A DNA stretch of 64,000 nt from positions 9,839,291-9,903,290 of the forward strand of contig NC_040021.1 in NCBI RefSeq assembly GCF_000972845.2, written 5' to 3'. This stretch comes from Larimichthys crocea (Eukaryota > Chordata > Actinopteri > Sciaenidae). This document shows, one piece after another, positions 61,801 to 64,000 of this stretch. Under the pieces are notes generated by a model that saw only the letters and a program-made list of their open reading frames with translations, was not told the DNA's origin and did no database searches. The translations under genes and the position numbers were made by a program. Within the stretch, counting starts at the first letter, position 1; each line of letters starts with the position of its first letter.

Positions 61801-63647
61801 TTGCACATAGTTATCCCCACATATCAGAGTCATATAAGTGAGTTCATATGAGACATTCTGTTTTTTTTATGCTTCTCAATAATAGTTATTAAGAGGAACC
61901 AAGATACAGGAGTGGACTCCAATCCAACCTTTGGTGGTTTCACTCATCTCAGTCTTTCTACTGCCTATTTTATCAGTCCTCTCCGACACAGACTAGTTAT
62001 TACATTACATTCTCTGAAGCTAATACACTGATGCATCGTCCAGAGCAAATGGAAAGTTGAAGGAGTCTCCACTGTAGCCAGAATTGTGTGGTTTAGTTGA
62101 GGGACTGTCAAGGGGAATTGAGCTGAGGGACAGTGGAGTTAGTTTTCAGAGCCTATTTCTGCAGTCTGTCAGAGGCCAAATGAATGGCTGTACGCTTGCT
62201 CTGGTCCACTTGGCTGATATGACATAAAACCCAAAAGTTGCTCATGCACCTCTAGAAGTGGTGAAGTGGAGGCAAACAGAAGAAAGTTTAATAGAATGGA
62301 CCTGCATGATGCTGCATTTATTAATGTGTCATTTCCTTTTCCAACTTGGCAATGATTTGTACGGTTTTGTAACATTTGTATGCCTGCAGGAACCAAAAGA
62401 TCACAGTGTCACTAAGGTAGTTTGGTGCCATAGATGATTTGTGGACAACGTCAGATCTGTTTGATCCAACCAAGCCACAGTTGTTAACATCATCCCTAAT
62501 GCATGTCAGCAGCCTCCGAGCCAGGCCTGTGGTCTAAACTCAACAGTGAGAAAACGGTTTCTTCCTTATTAGCCGTAGAGCTGGAGGAGAAGCCTGTATT
62601 TTATCAGAGGCAGAGAGCTGAGCCCTGCAGGTTTGTTCTGTCTAGTTTTGTGTATGTGAGCGTTTTGTGTTGCTGTGGAAACCAGTGGCAAATAGAAACA
62701 AATGAAGTTGTTTGAGCTCCGTGATAATGATCGTACTTCCTGCCTTTACAATCTTTAGGCCAAGGCTCATGATCATCCTCATCATCACACTGAGGGCAGA
62801 GCGAGGCTACACACACACACACAAGCACACATATTCATACACCAGTGGCTTGGGGAATTTTTGTGTGTTTGTTTTACTCTGACTGGGAGTAGTGTATGAA
62901 TGATGAAACTGTTGGTGACTTTATTATTCAGTCTCTTTTCCATTCCACTACACTGTGCACAGAGTTTAAATGCAGTGGCCGTCAACAGAGGGAAAACACC
63001 ACGATGTTGACACCCATAACATACGACCAGTGTCCTTCCATTTCCTCTGGAGAAAACAGCCCCTGAAGGCAACATAACACCTAATAGAGCATTTATTGTA
63101 TTACTGATTCATTGTGTCATTGGTGTGTCATGTGTCATTCAGATATACCCATTTTTTAAAATTGCCGTCTCATCTGGTTCATTATATCTTCTGTGTGTAC
63201 CTTGAATATGAATTTCAGACAAATGCGGTGCGCCATCATCCCCCCCCCCGATACCCTATTTCTCACCTCACTAACTGACTCCATCTTAAACAACGCTCCC
63301 ATCGGTCACATTATAACGCCATCTTCAAAATCTGAAAATGTTTTTGTCCAAGTTTGTTTTATTTCCTCACTCTGTTTTTATAGAAAATCAATTAAAAACA
63401 AAAGCATATATTTCTGTTACACTTGCATTGACAAAATGGGGTTTTAAAGGATTGTTTGGCTGTCTGTCCCTTTTTATTATATCATCCCTCCCTCTTTCTC
63501 TCTCCCATCAGTCTCGTGAACAGTCAGACGATGAGCAATCAGAGGACTCTGTGAAATTCAAGCGGCTCCACAAGCTCGTTAACTCGACACGCCGTGTCAG
63601 GAAAAAACTCATCAAGGTGGAGGAGGGCAAGAAACATGGCTCTGAAG
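33156..63647 (+). CDS. sash1: SASH1 (SAM and SH3 domain containing 1), 5' part, nine exons, incomplete at 3' end
   Basis: Coding exons are 33156-33263, 41860-41988, 51375-51425, 51520-51569, 57046-57086, 57297-57386, 57477-57589, 58779-58877 and 63512-63647, giving 817 nt: 272 codons plus one base. The joined frame is open throughout and follows the N-terminal quarter of vertebrate SASH1 as I remember it, with near-identity in exons 2, 7 and 9. Known family role: a cytoplasmic and nuclear scaffold adaptor reported to bind TRAF6 and TAK1 in TLR4 signalling, with roles in cell adhesion and pigmentation and as a putative tumour suppressor. The SH3 domain and two SAM domains that define the family would be encoded downstream of this window. 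The segment here covers the conserved N-terminal region shared with SASH3/SLY and SAMSN1. Family identity is very secure. Assignment to sash1a or sash1b is not possible from this sequence alone. Confidence 0.95.
33264..41859 (+). other. sash1 intron 1 (8.6 kb)
   Basis: GT-AG intron in phase 0. It opens with a T run and G-rich runs just after the donor. It contains a GT microsatellite and imperfect GT/CA tracts near 39501 and 40384, and no additional coding exon was recognised. As the first intron it is a plausible place for enhancers, but none could be identified by eye. Confidence 0.85.
34259..34280 (+). repeat. (GT)11 microsatellite in intron 1
   Basis: Perfect GT tract within sash1 intron 1. 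Confidence 0.95.
41860..41988 (+). CDS. sash1: sash1 coding exon 2 (residues 37-79)
   Basis: A pyrimidine-rich tract ending in TCTCTCTAG precedes the exon, and GTACAT follows it as the donor. The exon is 129 nt, phase 0 to 0, and encodes 43 residues beginning [14 protein letters not shown] and including the run [14 protein letters not shown]. This is one of the most conserved blocks of vertebrate SASH1. The charged second half is probably helical, and its KRRVS motif resembles a basophilic kinase site; that is inference. Because the exon is symmetric it could be skipped without a frameshift, though its conservation argues that it is normally included. Confidence 0.96.
42142..42159 (+). repeat. 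T18 homopolymer in intron 2
   Basis: Uninterrupted run of about 18 T, 150 bp after the exon 2 donor. Confidence 0.95.
46639..46675 (+). repeat. (CA)18 microsatellite in intron 2
   Basis: Perfect CA tract of about eighteen units within sash1 intron 2. Confidence 0.97.
51375..51425 (+). CDS. sash1: sash1 coding exon 3 (residues 80-96)
   Basis: A small exon of 51 nt, phase 0 to 0, lies between an acceptor ending TTTCTCAG and a GTACGC donor. It encodes [17 protein letters not shown], which aligns by eye with the human segment EKPDASPTSLQLRSQIE. The Ser/Thr-rich stretch is probably a flexible linker. The next intron is only 94 bp, so exons 3 and 4 are likely recognised by intron definition. The symmetric phase makes exon 3 a possible cassette exon. 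Confidence 0.93.
51426..51519 (+). other. sash1 intron 3 (94 bp)
   Basis: Very short GT-AG intron in phase 0, near the usual lower size range for fish introns, with a pyrimidine tract before CCTCCTCAG. Confidence 0.93.
51520..51569 (+). CDS. sash1: sash1 coding exon 4 (residues 97-112, first two bases of 113)
   Basis: The acceptor is CCTCCTCAG and the donor is AA followed by GTAAGT. The 50-nt exon enters in phase 0 and ends two bases into a Lys codon that the first base of exon 5 completes. It encodes [16 protein letters not shown], closely matching vertebrate SASH1. The STPE motif is a possible proline-directed phosphorylation site (inference). The exon cannot be skipped alone without breaking the frame, and it is separated from exon 5 by a 5.5-kb intron. 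Confidence 0.93.
53386..53427 (+). repeat. (CT)21 microsatellite in intron 4
   Basis: Perfect pyrimidine dinucleotide tract, the opposite polarity to the promoter AG tract. Confidence 0.97.
55024..55109 (+). repeat. 43-bp perfect tandem duplication in intron 4
   Basis: Two identical adjacent 43-bp units, 55024-55066 and 55067-55109, each beginning TACATGCTGTATATTTACC. Identity without any mismatch suggests a recent duplication or a short variable-number repeat. Confidence 0.97.
55866..55894 (+). repeat. (AC)14 microsatellite in intron 4
   Basis: Perfect AC tract within sash1 intron 4. Confidence 0.95.
56837..56875 (+). repeat. (CTCCT)n pyrimidine minisatellite in intron 4
   Basis: Several CTCCT units with one CAT interruption, about 170 bp before exon 5. 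Confidence 0.85.
57046..57086 (+). CDS. sash1: sash1 coding exon 5, 41-nt small exon with a GC donor
   Basis: The acceptor is TTTCCCCACAG. The first base completes Lys113, then thirteen codons give [13 protein letters not shown] and a final G opens Gly127. The donor is GCAAGT, not GT, and it fits the classic GC-donor consensus AG|GCAAGT exactly. Joined to 57297 it preserves the frame and yields Gly-Lys-Trp, in line with the human order Gly-Lys-Gly-Asp-Trp. Using the nearby GT at 57091 would give Lys followed at once by TAA. The Ser-rich segment LHKSSSED resembles a phosphorylation-regulated linker. Confidence 0.9.
57087..57296 (+). other. sash1 intron 5 (210 bp, GC-AG type)
   Basis: The donor is GCAAGT and the acceptor CTTTAG, phase 1. 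Reading straight through would extend exon 5 by an open frame to about 57250, so retention would add a short unrelated tail and then a stop. Confidence 0.88.
57297..57386 (+). CDS. sash1: sash1 coding exon 6 (end of 127 to start of 157)
   Basis: The acceptor is TTCCTTTAG and the donor is AAAG followed by GTTTGC. The 90-nt exon starts in phase 1 and ends in phase 1. It encodes a strongly basic, aromatic segment including [17 protein letters not shown] (residues 132-148), then VVRQTSK. Human SASH1 has KKKNKYFWQNFRKNQK here. The lysine run could act in nuclear import or in binding acidic lipids or partners; this is inference. RQTS is a plausible basophilic kinase site. Entry and exit phases match, so skipping would keep the frame, but the conserved content makes that unlikely as a major form. 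Confidence 0.94.
57387..57476 (+). other. sash1 intron 6 (90 bp)
   Basis: Short GT-AG intron, phase 1. It is open in frame with the flanking exons apart from splice evidence: the 90-bp length is a multiple of three and no in-frame stop is seen, so retention would insert 30 residues, including hydrophobic ones. Confidence 0.9.
57477..57589 (+). CDS. sash1: sash1 coding exon 7 (residues 157-194), conserved helical core
   Basis: The intron before it is only 90 bp, with acceptor CACCCATCAG; the donor is CGG followed by GTAGGA. The 113-nt exon completes Gly157 and encodes 37 further residues including [20 protein letters not shown] and then [14 protein letters not shown]. This is nearly identical to human SASH1 and belongs to the conserved N-terminal region of the SLY/SASH family. 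The pattern of two amphipathic helices around an IT turn resembles SHOCT-like helical hairpins. The second helix continues into exon 8 (LKEYE). Confidence 0.96.
57590..58778 (+). other. sash1 intron 7 (1.2 kb)
   Basis: GT-AG, phase 0, with a C-rich first part and the TTC repeat. Nothing else recognised. Confidence 0.9.
58090..58110 (+). repeat. (TTC)7 trinucleotide repeat in intron 7
   Basis: Seven perfect TTC units in a longer pyrimidine-rich run, about 670 bp before exon 8. Confidence 0.95.
58779..58877 (+). CDS. sash1: sash1 coding exon 8 (residues 195-227), Ser-rich linker
   Basis: The acceptor is CCACGTAG, a weak tract after TCTTCTTCTCC, and the donor is AAC followed by GTAAGT. The exon is 99 nt, phase 0 to 0. 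It opens with [12 protein letters not shown], ending the helix begun in exon 7, and runs on as a Ser/Thr/Asn-rich linker closing in QSSNCN. The ends align with human SASH1 (LKEYEAQHRQ and GSSNCN), while the middle differs. The symmetric phase and low conservation of the centre make it a possible regulated cassette exon. Confidence 0.93.
58878..63511 (+). other. sash1 intron 8 (4.6 kb)
   Basis: GT-AG, phase 0. It contains short GT/CA tracts near 60408 and 62809 and a C9 run at about 63240. No exon was recognised. Confidence 0.87.
63512..63647 (+). CDS. sash1: sash1 coding exon 9 (residues 228-272, first base of 273)
   Basis: The acceptor tract is CTCTCTCCCATCAG and the donor is GAAG followed by GTTTGT. 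The 136-nt exon encodes an acidic start, [17 protein letters not shown], then a basic helix containing [18 protein letters not shown] and a short tail EEGKKHGSE. It matches human SASH1 closely; the main difference is a variable tail after KVEE. RRVRKK (residues 254-259) is a plausible nuclear-localisation or RNA/lipid-binding patch (inference). The exon ends in phase 1, so the next exon must supply the last two bases of a Gly codon. It lies beyond the window or is the doubtful acceptor at 63750. Confidence 0.95.
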
Positions 63648-64000
63648 GTTTGTTACACCCGAGTTCCTTCGATTAAATTACAGCTCAACATCAATTAAGT
63701 CAGCATTCGTTTATAATGGCCAATTAATGTTCATGTGTTTATTTTTCAGGCCACATCTGTGTTTGAAACATCGTACTTCTACTATATAAATGTCAGCTCT
63801 GCTTGCTTTATTTGTGACAATTGCTTGTTGAACATCTGTTTGTTCTTACTCAATTGAAGATAGTTTATTGTAATATCTGTGTATCCAACTGTGGGATATT
63901 GGAAATTAATGACTCGTAGGATTTTGGTTTTTTTTTTTTTTGTTTTGTTTAATTCTTGTCTGTCATGGGTTTTGCCCAATAGTCAGACTTTGAGAATGTG
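63648..64000 (+). other. Start of sash1 intron 9, cut by window edge
   Basis: The donor is GTTTGT. An acceptor-like TTTATTTTTCAG ends at 63749, but splicing there gives only a few residues before TGA. The true exon 10 is expected beyond the window. Confidence 0.8.

Noticed and set aside
1..64000. CRISPR arrays, operons, phage or bacterial systems
   Set aside because: The split gene structure, repeat types and lack of long prokaryotic-style coding frames indicate a vertebrate nuclear locus.

Overview
The window reads as nuclear DNA from a ray-finned fish, probably a percomorph. The evidence is long introns with GT-AG borders, many CA/GT microsatellites, a tRNA-derived SINE-like head, interspersed repeats of a kind I recall from percomorph genomes, and a split gene whose protein closely matches vertebrate SASH1. 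No bacterial, phage or organelle features were seen, and none of the long open frames outside the exons looks like a conserved protein.

Layout: positions 1 to about 32.3 kb are non-coding upstream DNA. They hold simple repeats, a few old transposon fragments, candidate CTCF sites, candidate enhancer-like motif clusters and one possible untranslated upstream exon ending near 14.16 kb. A CpG-rich promoter and 5' UTR region runs from about 32.3 to 33.15 kb, with a palindromic CRE, two inverted CCAAT boxes and a GA tract. From 33,156 to 63,647 the plus strand carries the first nine coding exons of sash1 (SAM and SH3 domain containing 1). They encode 272 complete codons plus the first base of the next. 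The gene continues beyond the right edge, and the SH3 and both SAM domains lie outside the window.

Exon borders were set by hand from reading frame, splice signals and remembered similarity to mammalian SASH1. All junction phases are consistent. Intron 5 uses a GC-AG donor/acceptor pair, because the nearby GT alternative would create a stop codon. Introns 3, 5 and 6 are very short (94, 210 and 90 bp), while introns 1, 2, 4 and 8 are 4.6 to 9.4 kb.

The encoded region is the N-terminal scaffold part of SASH1: a short acidic N-terminus, a highly conserved block in exon 2, the basic and aromatic segment of exon 6, a helical hairpin in exons 7-8, and an acidic-then-basic block in exon 9. Whether this is sash1a or sash1b cannot be decided without comparing both paralogues. 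The most useful leads are the GC-AG intron, a SHOCT-like helical hairpin, a 15-bp perfect hairpin beside a CTCF motif, the CRE promoter, and a nuclear-receptor/MEF2 motif cluster.
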